A DNA stretch of 64,000 nucleotides from UBA1563 sp041671545. GTDB lineage: Bacteria; Bacteroidota; Ignavibacteria; Ignavibacteriales; Ignavibacteriaceae. Location: positions 124,001 to 188,000 of the forward strand of contig JBAZBI010000008.1 of NCBI GenBank assembly GCA_041671545.1, given 5' to 3'. Made by a program: the position numbers and the translations under genes. Below the pieces are notes generated by a model. The model was not told the DNA's origin, did not search any database, and worked only from the letters and a program-made list of their open reading frames with translations. Below, piece after piece: positions 38,394 to 46,909 of the stretch (positions are counted from its first letter, which is position 1; the number at the start of each line of letters is the position of its first letter).

Positions 38394-38918
38394 TTATAAT
38401 GAAACAAGTTTAACGGTTCCCCAATAACCGTCTTCTGCTTTTTCACAATCAATTCTTGCATAAACTTGAAATAATTTAATGTCGTGATTTATTATAAAAT
38501 CGGACCATATTTCGTCATTCTCATTTGGTTCAATTTCAAATCTGTCCATAGAAAGCGCCTGCTCTCTCTGTGCTATAGTAGGCCATAATAAAGTATCATC
38601 GGAATCTCCTATTGAAGGTCGCTCCATTATAATCTTTTCATATTCACCGCTATCAAAAGGGATTATTTTATCAATTGTTATAGTACTTTTTGCCGGTTTT
38701 AACAACACGTTACCAACGTTATTGACTTTGACTTTTACACGAACTAATATTTTATTCTCATCTAAACCAAAATGTTCAACATCCAAACCAAGAACAGCCT
38801 TAGCCCGGTCTTCTCTTTTTTTACGAAAGCGGAAGTATGCCCAAATACCACCTATTACAATAGCAAGAGACTGTATTACTTTTGAAATAATTTCAAATAT
38901 TTTTTCTGAATCAACCAT
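38394..38918 (-). CDS. Single-pass membrane protein, unknown
   Basis: The 174-residue protein has an N-terminal hydrophobic helix (about 12-29, VIQSLAIVIGGIWAYF) followed by a basic cluster RFRKKREDR. A beta-rich soluble domain follows, with a VKVNNVGNVLLKP segment like an immunoglobulin-type strand pair. It was not assigned to a family. It starts 27 bp after the HEPN gene and is probably cotranscribed with it. Similar one-helix proteins of unknown role are common in defence loci, which is context only. Confidence 0.7.
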   Translation of the reverse strand: MVDSEKIFEIISKVIQSLAIVIGGIWAYFRFRKKREDRAKAVLGLDVEHFGLDENKILVRVKVKVNNVGNVLLKPAKSTITIDKIIPFDSGEYEKIIMERPSIGDSDDTLLWPTIAQREQALSMDRFEIEPNENDEIWSDFIINHDIKLFQVYARIDCEKAEDGYWGTVKLVSL

Positions 38919-38945
38919 AACTGTACCTTAGTAATAAGATTCTCA

Positions 38946-40589
38946 TCACTCACCTTTTAACTCATCCGGTATTTCATTTAAGTGTATCGGGAAAACTCTT
39001 TCTTCCCCAGTTCTTTGCATTTTTATTTTTTCTTCCCAATCAACCATTAACGCCAAATAAAAGATTGCAGATTTTATTACAATTAATAATTCAATAAGCA
39101 ATTCACGAAATTCTTTTGTAGTCATCATATCGCTTTCTTTGTATTTTTCATCATCTGGAGTTATTCTGCGTGGTGATGCCCAGATATGTACATTCCTAAA
39201 ACGATGTTCGAACGTATTTCTTAAATCACTGATTTTTTGAAAATGACCGTTTTCAAAATCTGTTGCTAAATCTAGAATTGCTGCTATGTAGGGATTCTTT
39301 AAAGGGTAAAACTTATCTAAAATCTTACTATTATTAAGCGGGGATAATCGACGAAATGATACCGATGTTTCTTTCATTCCAAGATTCATATATTCATTAA
39401 CAACAAAAGCAATTTTATCAAGTATACTATACGACATTCTGAAAGCAGTTTTAGCTTGTTCTAAATAAATACTATAAGCTGAATAGTCCAATGTATCCAA
39501 CAAGATAACTCCCTCATCAACAAACTTGATGCTTGAATCTTGATAAAATGATTGGGCTGTTAGGTAACGTGCAAATGTATATTCTTGTTTTATTTGGTTG
39601 AAGTAACTAGAAAACTTGTAGAACTTGTCATGTTCACCTTTTTGAACAATCATGTGTTTTATTATTAAAGGGTCATATATAGCACCTTCGCATTGATGAG
39701 AATTTGAAACCGGATTAAGAAATAAATCGTGTGATATACAAAATCTTTTGTAGTAAGATTCAAAATCTCCATTATCCTTAAGAATACTTTTACAACTAGT
39801 ATCTTCTCCCATCGTTTCAACATCAGGTAATATTTGAATTATTAAATTTTTAATAATTCCTTCAAAATATTTTTGGGGACCTACGTCCAAACCAATTTTA
39901 AATGATTTCTTAATATTGCAGTATGCTTCATGCAGAAGGATTATTTTCGCTTCGCCATCAATAACTGAAGCTAATATGCTTTGAACATATCCCTTGTTAG
40001 CAAGTGCCATCGAGAAATTTGGTTCTAATTTAAGTACACCATTGTAATAATGTAAGGATTCAATAATCCTACCTAATCTGCCATTTAATAGATTTGCATA
40101 ATTTGTTTGTATCGGCAAAATAAATTTGTCATTTTTATTAACGTTAGTTAAAAGAATGCGATAGATTTTTTTTGCTTCTTCTGTTAAATTATCAGCAATC
40201 CAATAATATTGTTCTGAGGAATGTTGATTGATTTGAAGTAGACTTGCAATGCCATTAGCTACATTATAACCATAAATAGAATACAATCTGTGTTGGACAT
40301 TTATTTTGTTAAATATTTCTTTACCGTATTTCAATCCTTCATCAATGAGATTTTTGTCGCTTATTGCATATCCACAGTCGATTAAAAAGCCGGCATAATT
40401 TAGTATTAGTGTAAGGGCGGAATCAGTTCTTTTATCCCCTTCTTTTATTTCGACTAATTCGGAAAGCTGTAATGAGCAATCATTTACACGCGTTTTTAAT
40501 AACCTTAATCCTTCCAAAGCCTTATCATAATTAGCATTTCTAATTTGTAAGTCTATTCGCGAGAATATTTTATTTATATCAATACTCAT
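38946..40589 (-). CDS. TPR-like protein with C-terminal HEPN domain (LA2681-like)
   Basis: A 547-residue soluble helical protein. Residues of about 1-270 have TPR-like helix pairs (YNGVLKLEPNFSMALANKGYVQ). The C-terminal part (about 375-525) resembles the LA2681-type HEPN domain: SYSILDKIAFVVNEYMNLGM, VSFRRLSPL, then ISDLRNTFEHRF. The last stretch holds R457 and H462, an R-x4-H signature that in active HEPN domains forms the ribonuclease site. HEPN proteins act as RNases in abortive infection, toxin-antitoxin and CRISPR systems. The gene follows the two-component block after a 133-bp gap and precedes a one-helix membrane protein. A role as RNase effector is inference. Confidence 0.78.
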   Translation of the reverse strand: MSIDINKIFSRIDLQIRNANYDKALEGLRLLKTRVNDCSLQLSELVEIKEGDKRTDSALTLILNYAGFLIDCGYAISDKNLIDEGLKYGKEIFNKINVQHRLYSIYGYNVANGIASLLQINQHSSEQYYWIADNLTEEAKKIYRILLTNVNKNDKFILPIQTNYANLLNGRLGRIIESLHYYNGVLKLEPNFSMALANKGYVQSILASVIDGEAKIILLHEAYCNIKKSFKIGLDVGPQKYFEGIIKNLIIQILPDVETMGEDTSCKSILKDNGDFESYYKRFCISHDLFLNPVSNSHQCEGAIYDPLIIKHMIVQKGEHDKFYKFSSYFNQIKQEYTFARYLTAQSFYQDSSIKFVDEGVILLDTLDYSAYSIYLEQAKTAFRMSYSILDKIAFVVNEYMNLGMKETSVSFRRLSPLNNSKILDKFYPLKNPYIAAILDLATDFENGHFQKISDLRNTFEHRFRNVHIWASPRRITPDDEKYKESDMMTTKEFRELLIELLIVIKSAIFYLALMVDWEEKIKMQRTGEERVFPIHLNEIPDELKGE

Positions 40590-40722
40590 ATTATGTAATA
40601 GTATATAACAGTCCGTTAAGTAAACCCATTTACTACTTTATAATTTTCAGTGTCAGTGCTTACACTTTAAAAATTGATAATTGAGAGCGCTATTAAGAAT
40701 TTGCTTTAATTTAAGATGCTGA

Positions 40723-40887
40723 CTAATTCTTATTCTCTTTTTCTGTGCCCTGTTCTTTTTCTTTTGGGGGTTTTACTTTCGGCATACTTACGTTAATGGT
40801 GACGGTAGGAAATTTTCTCTCTTCAATGAATTTTGAAAGATTTCCTTTTTTAGGTGTTTCAGTTATAATCTTTTTTTGATCAGCCAT
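40723..40887 (-). CDS. 54-residue charged protein in the two-component block
   Basis: A short frame beginning MADQKKIITETPKKGNLSKF and ending in a lysine/glutamate-rich tail (KPPKEKEQGTEKENKN). It starts 6 bp after the stop of the two-helix membrane protein gene and has an AAAGGA ribosome-binding site. The middle segment FPTVTINVSMP looks like a beta hairpin and the ends look disordered. It was not recognised. Tight spacing, a good ribosome-binding site and protein-like composition favour a real gene, perhaps an adaptor or inhibitor in the system. Confidence 0.65.
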   Translation of the reverse strand: MADQKKIITETPKKGNLSKFIEERKFPTVTINVSMPKVKPPKEKEQGTEKENKN

Positions 40888-40893
40888 GACTTT

Positions 40894-41403
40894 TTATCCT
40901 TTATAAAAGTTATTAAAATATGTTTCAGTGTCTTTAGTAGCTTTATCCATTATTTTTTGTTTTTCAGGTAAAGAAAACTCAACCGAGTTTTTATTATCAA
41001 GAGCAAGAAATTTTTCTCTTAATTCAATTGTAAGGTTGTGTATTTCATTTTCAGTTAACGGACCTTCCGCAACATCGTACCACTTTTTTTCTGCTAAAAG
41101 GAACAATGACTGAACATCTTTGCTCATTTGGAACAAATATTTTTTCCTGGTCGAATAAGGCAAGTAACTTTTAATTGCATTAACAAATTGGGAAACGGCA
41201 ATAATACCACCCCAAATTATTTGCAGTTTATTCCATATCACCCAACTACAGATACTACCGTTCGTAGTAACTGCTAGAAAGATATTCATATAACGATCAA
41301 TCTTTTCAGACTCATTATAATATTCATCAATATAATTGAGCTTGAATTTGATTTGGATCATTTCCTTCCAGAATCTTTCTTGATAACGATTTTGTTCATT
41401 CAT
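40894..41403 (-). CDS. Two-helix membrane protein, SLATT-like candidate effector
   Basis: The 169-residue protein has a leading soluble helix, two adjacent hydrophobic helices (about 38-80, MNIFLAVTTNGSICSWVIW and IIWGGIIAVSQFVNAI) and a long helical C-terminal part. This layout resembles SLATT-type 2TM effectors, which in nucleotide-signalling immunity are thought to form membrane pores; the sequence match is not strong enough to assert it. Its start overlaps the stop of the response regulator gene by 4 bp (ATGA), so translation is coupled. If the block is a defence system, this is the most likely membrane effector. Confidence 0.72.
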   Translation of the reverse strand: MNEQNRYQERFWKEMIQIKFKLNYIDEYYNESEKIDRYMNIFLAVTTNGSICSWVIWNKLQIIWGGIIAVSQFVNAIKSYLPYSTRKKYLFQMSKDVQSLFLLAEKKWYDVAEGPLTENEIHNLTIELREKFLALDNKNSVEFSLPEKQKIMDKATKDTETYFNNFYKG

Positions 41404-42206
41404 TTTATTGCTATATCGTTAACGAATTCGTGAAACTCGTTTCTCCCAATATCATTAAGTTTCCATACGTTTACTATTATATTTTTAACGGGTTGAATTT
41501 CAGAAATTTGGGCTGCTCCCTTTGGCAAAATAACACCTTGACATGTCTTATTGTCCGACTTCATCATTGCAAGAAAAATTGGAAATCCTTTACCTTTTGA
41601 CCAAAATGAACCGAAAGCAACATCATTAATAGTATCCATTTGAAATGATTTTTCATCTTTAATTGGGCGTAAAATTGGTAAATAATCCTTGAATGCTTTA
41701 TTTAGTGTCTTATTTAAATCTTGATACCCTAATTTTAATATTTTGTTCATAGAATCCTCCCAATATATCGCATTCTCATCTGGACTCGCTAAATATGCGT
41801 TTAAGGACGGAAATTTCCCGAAATAGTGTATCTTAACATTTTTACATTGATCTGCAAACTCTTCTGCGATTTCGGGATAGCTCTTGTCTGCCTTCAAAAT
41901 AACTTTAACTGCCCCACCTTCATATGAATCAATAATATCTTGAGGATGAGGTGTACCGCTAACAACAATTGCATTTGTCCCTTCTTGAACGGCTTCAATA
42001 TATTTCAACACTTCAATCCCCTGACTATAAGATTCATCATCAGTTAATTGAAGATCAACTATAGCCCCTTCATAACTTCGTTTCTTAAGCATTTCAATAG
42101 CTTCAAGACGACTATCAACAATATCGTACCTAACACCTTTTTTATCTAATCCAAGAGTATAATATCTTTGAATATGTTTTCTATCCTCTACAATTAAAAT
42201 TCTCAT
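41400..42206 (-). CDS. Response regulator with unknown C-terminal domain
   Basis: A 268-residue protein. Residues 1 to about 120 form a receiver: ILIVEDRKHIQRY, phosphoacceptor D51 in GAIVDLQLTDDE, and ILKADKSYPEI around the conserved lysine. The remaining 145 residues are not a recognised DNA-binding domain. They contain KFPSLNAYLASPDENAIYWED, DVAFGSFWSKGKGFPIFLAMM and a C-terminal helix. The output may be an enzyme or a protein-interaction domain. The gene begins 1 bp after the kinase gene and overlaps the membrane protein gene by 4 bp. It is therefore the natural link between kinase and effector. Confidence 0.82.
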   Translation of the reverse strand: MRILIVEDRKHIQRYYTLGLDKKGVRYDIVDSRLEAIEMLKKRSYEGAIVDLQLTDDESYSQGIEVLKYIEAVQEGTNAIVVSGTPHPQDIIDSYEGGAVKVILKADKSYPEIAEEFADQCKNVKIHYFGKFPSLNAYLASPDENAIYWEDSMNKILKLGYQDLNKTLNKAFKDYLPILRPIKDEKSFQMDTINDVAFGSFWSKGKGFPIFLAMMKSDNKTCQGVILPKGAAQISEIQPVKNIIVNVWKLNDIGRNEFHEFVNDIAIK

Positions 42207-42207
42207 T

Positions 42208-44100
42208 TTATTCTCCTTCTTTGATGTTTAGTTGTTCTGCCATACCTTCGTGTAGACCTTCTATATATTCTGGAAATTGTATTTTAAACGTCACACCATT
42301 TGGATGATCATTCGCAAGAACGAGATCACCACCAATTTCTTTCATATATTCTCTTGCTGCATACAGCCCAAAACCTTGTCCTCCTTCTTCAGCTTTCAAA
42401 GTATTTTTGGGTCCAAAAATCCATTCTTCTTTACCTCGTGGAACACCTCCACCATTATCAGATATTGTTATTTCTATTAAATCATACGTATGAATATTTG
42501 CTTTTTTATCATTTTTAGGGATAACACGATAATTTATTTTAATCTCGCCAACAAAATTTTTATCACTTTTTTTTCTGATTGAAACAAACTGATCGATACT
42601 ATTTTGTAGAATATTATGGAAGTGTTCTTGAACCATTCCTGAACAAAATACAAATTTATCTTTTGGTATATCTTGGGAGTTTATAATAATGTTATCTCCA
42701 AGTAATGAGATTCTTTTCTTGAAATCTGGTAGATAATTATTAACAATGTCATATATCTTTTTTTTGCCATATTGAAGATAATCTCCAATACTTATGTTAA
42801 AATTCAAAGAAATTTCTTTGATAGTTTTATAATTACTCTTAGCATTTTCGACTGCTTTAAGAGCCAGATCATTATGATTAGCTCTAATTTCGGAATCAAC
42901 TTCCCAAAGCGCACTATACAATTCGCCTAAATCATTTTTAAGTTTGTGCTGTTGGGTATCAAATAACTTATTAGCAATTCTTAGCATCAAATAACGTAAT
43001 TTTTTTTCAATATCAATTTGTTGTTCAAACTTGTAAATGGCATAATTAATAAAAACTTCAACATCATTCACCATTTTGAGCAACATTTTAATATGAAATT
43101 CTGAAAAAGCATTTTTTTGGTTATGTTCAAAATTAAAAAGAACAATTGTTTTGCCGTTAGAATCCTTAACCGGTATAATAAGTTCTGATTCAGGTATATT
43201 TCCTTCGGCAAATAAGATGGACGCATATCTTTCCGGATGTTCTTTAGGATTTACCATTAAATACGTGTCCTTTGCGCCCATATCTTCATTATCTAATAAA
43301 AGACCACAAAGAGTATGCACTCGCTCCAAATTCAAATTTCTAATACCGATTTTCCATTCATCATTTTTTATTTCTGATTCAGCTAGAAGAACTAGAAACT
43401 GGCGCCCTTTTTGAACTTTTAATATTTGCACTCTCGGCTTCACTTCATTGATTATCAATGGACCCCATAATGGTAGATAATCAAATGTAGATCCTAATAT
43501 AATTGTCCAAAAGTTTTCATCTTTTTGAGTTTCTTCAATATTAGATTCAGTACTTCGTTTTTGATAAATGTTAAGGAACCGCATAGATAATTTTCGATGA
43601 TTCTCAAGCATTCTGAAATTTGTGTAACCATCTATCTTTTCACTAAGTTTTTTTGCAATATATACTAGGTATGTCTGAAATTCCTTATCGTGAATTTTAG
43701 AATTTGGTCTCCCAAAATATGTCTCTTTCAGAATTAGAAGGCATTCGGGAATAAACCTAGCACCAATACGTAACACCAATAAAGATCTTTGTTCCTTCTT
43801 TTGATTAATAATCTTCAATATATTTTTGGGTTCAATATTTTCATCAACTTCAAGTGAAACAGGATGTTCGTTTTGTGGATAATTAAAACATAATTCATAA
43901 TTTGAATTTGTTTTCATATATATTTGAGAAGTATCACAATCAGAAATTGATCTCAATATTTTTGAGACAGAAATTAATAATTCAAATTGATCCTTTTTCT
44001 TAAAATCGAAATTGTCTATTTCTTCCAGGGCATTAAATTGCTTTTCAATACTATGTACTGTTTCTGTAACTCTTCTTAATATCGGATCACCAATTTTCAT
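42208..44100 (-). CDS. Sensor histidine kinase of the accessory two-component block
   Basis: A 630-residue soluble protein. Two GAF-like regions are suggested at about 30-165 and 190-350. A helical dimerisation segment has a candidate phospho-histidine H385 in QQHKLKNDLGEL, followed by a long coiled coil. The ATPase domain (about 485-615) has the N box EHFHNILQNSIDQF, G1 SDNGGGVP, F box WIFGPKNTLKA and G2 GGQGFGLYAAREYMKEIGG. The H-box is not of the common HisKA type. The gene sits between two response regulator genes with gaps of 18 and 1 bp, so it has two clear partners. There is no membrane segment, pointing to a cytoplasmic signal. Confidence 0.86.
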   Translation of the reverse strand: MKIGDPILRRVTETVHSIEKQFNALEEIDNFDFKKKDQFELLISVSKILRSISDCDTSQIYMKTNSNYELCFNYPQNEHPVSLEVDENIEPKNILKIINQKKEQRSLLVLRIGARFIPECLLILKETYFGRPNSKIHDKEFQTYLVYIAKKLSEKIDGYTNFRMLENHRKLSMRFLNIYQKRSTESNIEETQKDENFWTIILGSTFDYLPLWGPLIINEVKPRVQILKVQKGRQFLVLLAESEIKNDEWKIGIRNLNLERVHTLCGLLLDNEDMGAKDTYLMVNPKEHPERYASILFAEGNIPESELIIPVKDSNGKTIVLFNFEHNQKNAFSEFHIKMLLKMVNDVEVFINYAIYKFEQQIDIEKKLRYLMLRIANKLFDTQQHKLKNDLGELYSALWEVDSEIRANHNDLALKAVENAKSNYKTIKEISLNFNISIGDYLQYGKKKIYDIVNNYLPDFKKRISLLGDNIIINSQDIPKDKFVFCSGMVQEHFHNILQNSIDQFVSIRKKSDKNFVGEIKINYRVIPKNDKKANIHTYDLIEITISDNGGGVPRGKEEWIFGPKNTLKAEEGGQGFGLYAAREYMKEIGGDLVLANDHPNGVTFKIQFPEYIEGLHEGMAEQLNIKEGE

Positions 44101-44118
44101 AATATTTTCTCCTAATAT

Positions 44119-44775
44119 TTAAATGAGAGATAAAAGGCCTTTCGCAACTTCAATAATTCCGCTTGCGGCTAAATTCCCAGCCACACCATTTTTTATAAAT
44201 TCCATGATTCGGCTTATCTTATTTTTATCTGGACTATTGTTTTTTATCTCATCCCTAAGCTGATTTAATTTTATAATTAATTCATCTTGATTTACTATAT
44301 TGTAATCTTTAAGTGTCCTCTCAAGGATATCGAAATTTGTATTTATGATATTTTTGGGAGTATTATTTTTCTCGGAAATTGTGTGTCCAAAATCCAATGC
44401 CTCCATGATTTTTACTTCTATATTTTCCAAAAAGACTGCCTTAGAAACAAAATCTGTAATACCTAATCTTGCTCCTCTCATACCTATAAGACCAGTATCA
44501 TGGCCAGTTATTAATAGGACCCTGAGATCTAAATTATTTTTATGGAATTGTTCTAACACCTCAAATCCAGACATACCCGGATCCATCTCTATATCAAGAA
44601 GTACAATATCAGGCTTAATCTTTTTGGCGAGATTTATTCCTTCAATACCATTAGAGGCAGAATGAATTTTTATTAATCCACAGGATTTTAGATATTTTAC
44701 TGCTGTTTTTACAAACTTATCACTGTCATCAATAATCAAAACAGAATTACTAGCATATTGTGTTAAACTTTTCAT
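44119..44775 (-). CDS. Response regulator with helical C-terminal tail
   Basis: A 218-residue protein. The receiver (about 8-130) has VLIIDDSDKFVK, phosphoacceptor D61 in IVLLDIEMDPGMSGFEVL, T90 and K112. The C-terminal part (about 140-218) is a set of helices ending in NGVAGNLAASGIIEVAKGLLSLI, an amphipathic or weakly hydrophobic helix. No DNA-binding motif is visible. It is the first gene of the block, so its transcript leader starts in the gap after 44775. It could be a phosphate sink that damps the pathway, like DtcB of Detocs, or have its own membrane-directed output. Confidence 0.82.
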   Translation of the reverse strand: MKSLTQYASNSVLIIDDSDKFVKTAVKYLKSCGLIKIHSASNGIEGINLAKKIKPDIVLLDIEMDPGMSGFEVLEQFHKNNLDLRVLLITGHDTGLIGMRGARLGITDFVSKAVFLENIEVKIMEALDFGHTISEKNNTPKNIINTNFDILERTLKDYNIVNQDELIIKLNQLRDEIKNNSPDKNKISRIMEFIKNGVAGNLAASGIIEVAKGLLSLI

Positions 44776-44905
44776 TTTTCCTCCTATAATACAACTTAAT
44801 CATATGTAAGTGTCCTCATTAAATAGGCAACTCTTGAGTATAACGGTGTGTTATGTTAAAATGCAACACTGCCGTATTAATTATTTATAGATTTCCATTT
44901 GCATT

Positions 44906-45427
44906 CTACTTGATCAAAATAAGTTTCTTAATGTCAGTGAAATTTTCTGCAGTTAATTTGTAAAAATAAATTCCGCTTGCCAGTTTACTCGCATCAAAAT
45001 TAACTTCATAGAACCCCACATTTTTTTCTTCGTTTACTAACGTCTCAATTTCTCTTCCAAGTATGTCGTAGATTTTAAGAGTAACGAAGCTTATATGAGG
45101 AATTGAGTATTTAATTTTTGTGCTTGGGTTAAAAGGATTAGGGTAATTCTGGCTCAAAGTGAACATCGAAGGTAATATCACAGGCTCACTTACTGAGACT
45201 GCTGTACCTCGAAAGAGTGTATCGACAAGAAAACCCGAAACAATGTTCGTGTTCTCATGTCGTGTACTTCCAACGATCGATTGACCGATACTGGATTTAA
45301 TGGTTATATTTGATGAAGTTGATACTTCAAAACCCATATTGAAGGAAGACCAAGTTACCAGATGGTTTTGAGCACTACTATTCAATGCAAGTATAAAGAA
45401 AATACAGCAGATAATTAAAGTTTTCAT
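44906..45427 (-). CDS. Small secreted protein with T9SS sorting domain
   Basis: The 173-residue protein has a signal peptide (MKTLIICCIFFILALNSSAQ). A short beta region (about 22-75, VTWSSFNMGFEVSTSSNITIKSSIGQSIVGST) precedes a T9SS type A domain (FTLSQNYPNPFNPSTKIKYSI, LASGIYFYKL). The ATG at 45427 is chosen over an upstream TTG at 45439 because GGAG lies at the right distance before it and the signal peptide then starts properly. The gene follows 12 bp after the fibre protein stop. The sorting domain shows it is exported by the type IX system. Confidence 0.85.
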   Translation of the reverse strand: MKTLIICCIFFILALNSSAQNHLVTWSSFNMGFEVSTSSNITIKSSIGQSIVGSTRHENTNIVSGFLVDTLFRGTAVSVSEPVILPSMFTLSQNYPNPFNPSTKIKYSIPHISFVTLKIYDILGREIETLVNEEKNVGFYEVNFDASKLASGIYFYKLTAENFTDIKKLILIK

Positions 45428-45439
45428 AATGTTCTCCAA

Positions 45440-46882
45440 TCATTTTTCAATCCCCACCTTTTTGGTGAGAAGATTTTTCACAAGTTGTTTCAATTCTGTT
45501 ATTTCTTTGGAAAGCACTTTGTTTTGTTGGTGCAGTTCTTTTATTGCAACAATAGCTATTCCAGATGGGTCTATTGTGGAGATCGATTTATCGTTCTCCC
45601 CCAAACCAAATAACTTATAAAAATCCTGTGCAACCGGTCCAATATGTTTGATATTGCTTTTATCGGATTTATAATTCCATCTTGTAACATCCAACTTCTC
45701 AATGCTTGCGAGAATTTGCTCTCCGTCAATAAATTCAAAGTTTTCCTTTGCATTAAAGTCCGAGGCGTTCGTCCAAACACCTGCGTTCGAAAGAAAGGCG
45801 CCATTCGTTACATCAATAACTTTACCAGTCCCAGATTTTGCAATGTAAATCATTGAATTAAGATTACTATTATTATTCTGTTGGATTTCCATTGTACGTC
45901 CAGTCCCTTCGTTCACTATAATAATTGAATTGGAACTTGTTGCAGAATTAGATTGATTTATTTGAAGTGGAGTACCTGATGATCCTGAGTGATTAATATA
46001 CAATCCATTTGCACCGCCGGTTATATTCATCAAATATGAAGTTCCATTATATGGTTGATCTTGCTTATACCTCCCGACTATATGCAACTTCTCTAAAGGT
46101 AGTATAGTGCCGATCCCAACATTATTCCCATCATCAAGTATCTGACTACACGTTAGAGTGGATGATGAATTTTCAATCTTCGGAATGTAGTTAGCAGTAT
46201 TACAGGTTACTATTGGTTGATTTACTGGTGACCATTTTGTTCCATCATATTTTAGCACTTGACCTGCTGAAGGCAAGGATGCGTTTATACTTACCCCTTG
46301 CAATTTGACCACGCTTGGATTGGGATATGAACCAGTAAGATCGCCTCCGGCGTTTCCTCCAGGTGAAATACTAGTCCCAACGGCAATTTTATTTTGCGTA
46401 ATAGCTTCATCGGCAATGTCATCTGTTTTAACCTCTCCATCAACGATGTTGGAAGTGTAAATAGAATTATTCATAATTGCATTTGCAGTATCAGAGTTTA
46501 ATGAATGATACGAGTTGATGCTATATGCAACGCTGGATAATAAAATTCGTGGTACTGTCTCCTGTTGATTCCCAACTTGAACACTCAACCAATATGATTT
46601 GTCAAATTTCATCGAGTCATTGAAAGGAGTTTGTTCACCTAAAAAGGTATAAAACAAACCTCGTTTTATGTAGAGAGACTTCACCTCCATCCAAAGAGGT
46701 GTACCACCAGTTTCTGAGTTGTACAAGCGGAATGTGAATGTTGCTCCACCATCAGGACTTGGACTACCCAATGTATCCGATATTATTCCTTGATAAGAAA
46801 TCAGACGCGGAATTTGAGCGATGCTTTTCGACGCAAATAAAAAAGAAAAAAAGATGACAGTTACAAAAAGATAGTGCTTCAT
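45440..46882 (-). CDS. Secreted fibre-like protein with S74 intramolecular chaperone domain
   Basis: A 480-residue exported protein (signal peptide, then IPRLISYQGIISDTLG). The N-terminal domain (about 22-155) is shared with the neighbouring 911-residue protein. The middle part has GNAGGDLTGSYPNPSVVKLQGVSI, a motif common in trimeric fibre proteins of Bacteroidota. The C-terminal part (about 375-475) is a peptidase S74/endosialidase chaperone: SDFNAKENFEFIDGEQILASIEKLDVTRWNY, IGPVAQDFYKLFGLG and a final coiled coil. In phage fibres that domain helps trimer folding and then cuts itself off. Here it probably matures a cell-surface fibre. It lies 27 bp after the 911-residue gene. Confidence 0.82.
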   Translation of the reverse strand: MKHYLFVTVIFFSFLFASKSIAQIPRLISYQGIISDTLGSPSPDGGATFTFRLYNSETGGTPLWMEVKSLYIKRGLFYTFLGEQTPFNDSMKFDKSYWLSVQVGNQQETVPRILLSSVAYSINSYHSLNSDTANAIMNNSIYTSNIVDGEVKTDDIADEAITQNKIAVGTSISPGGNAGGDLTGSYPNPSVVKLQGVSINASLPSAGQVLKYDGTKWSPVNQPIVTCNTANYIPKIENSSSTLTCSQILDDGNNVGIGTILPLEKLHIVGRYKQDQPYNGTSYLMNITGGANGLYINHSGSSGTPLQINQSNSATSSNSIIIVNEGTGRTMEIQQNNNSNLNSMIYIAKSGTGKVIDVTNGAFLSNAGVWTNASDFNAKENFEFIDGEQILASIEKLDVTRWNYKSDKSNIKHIGPVAQDFYKLFGLGENDKSISTIDPSGIAIVAIKELHQQNKVLSKEITELKQLVKNLLTKKVGIEK

Positions 46883-46909
46883 GTTTTACTCCTTCAGTTA
46901 TTTACTTAA

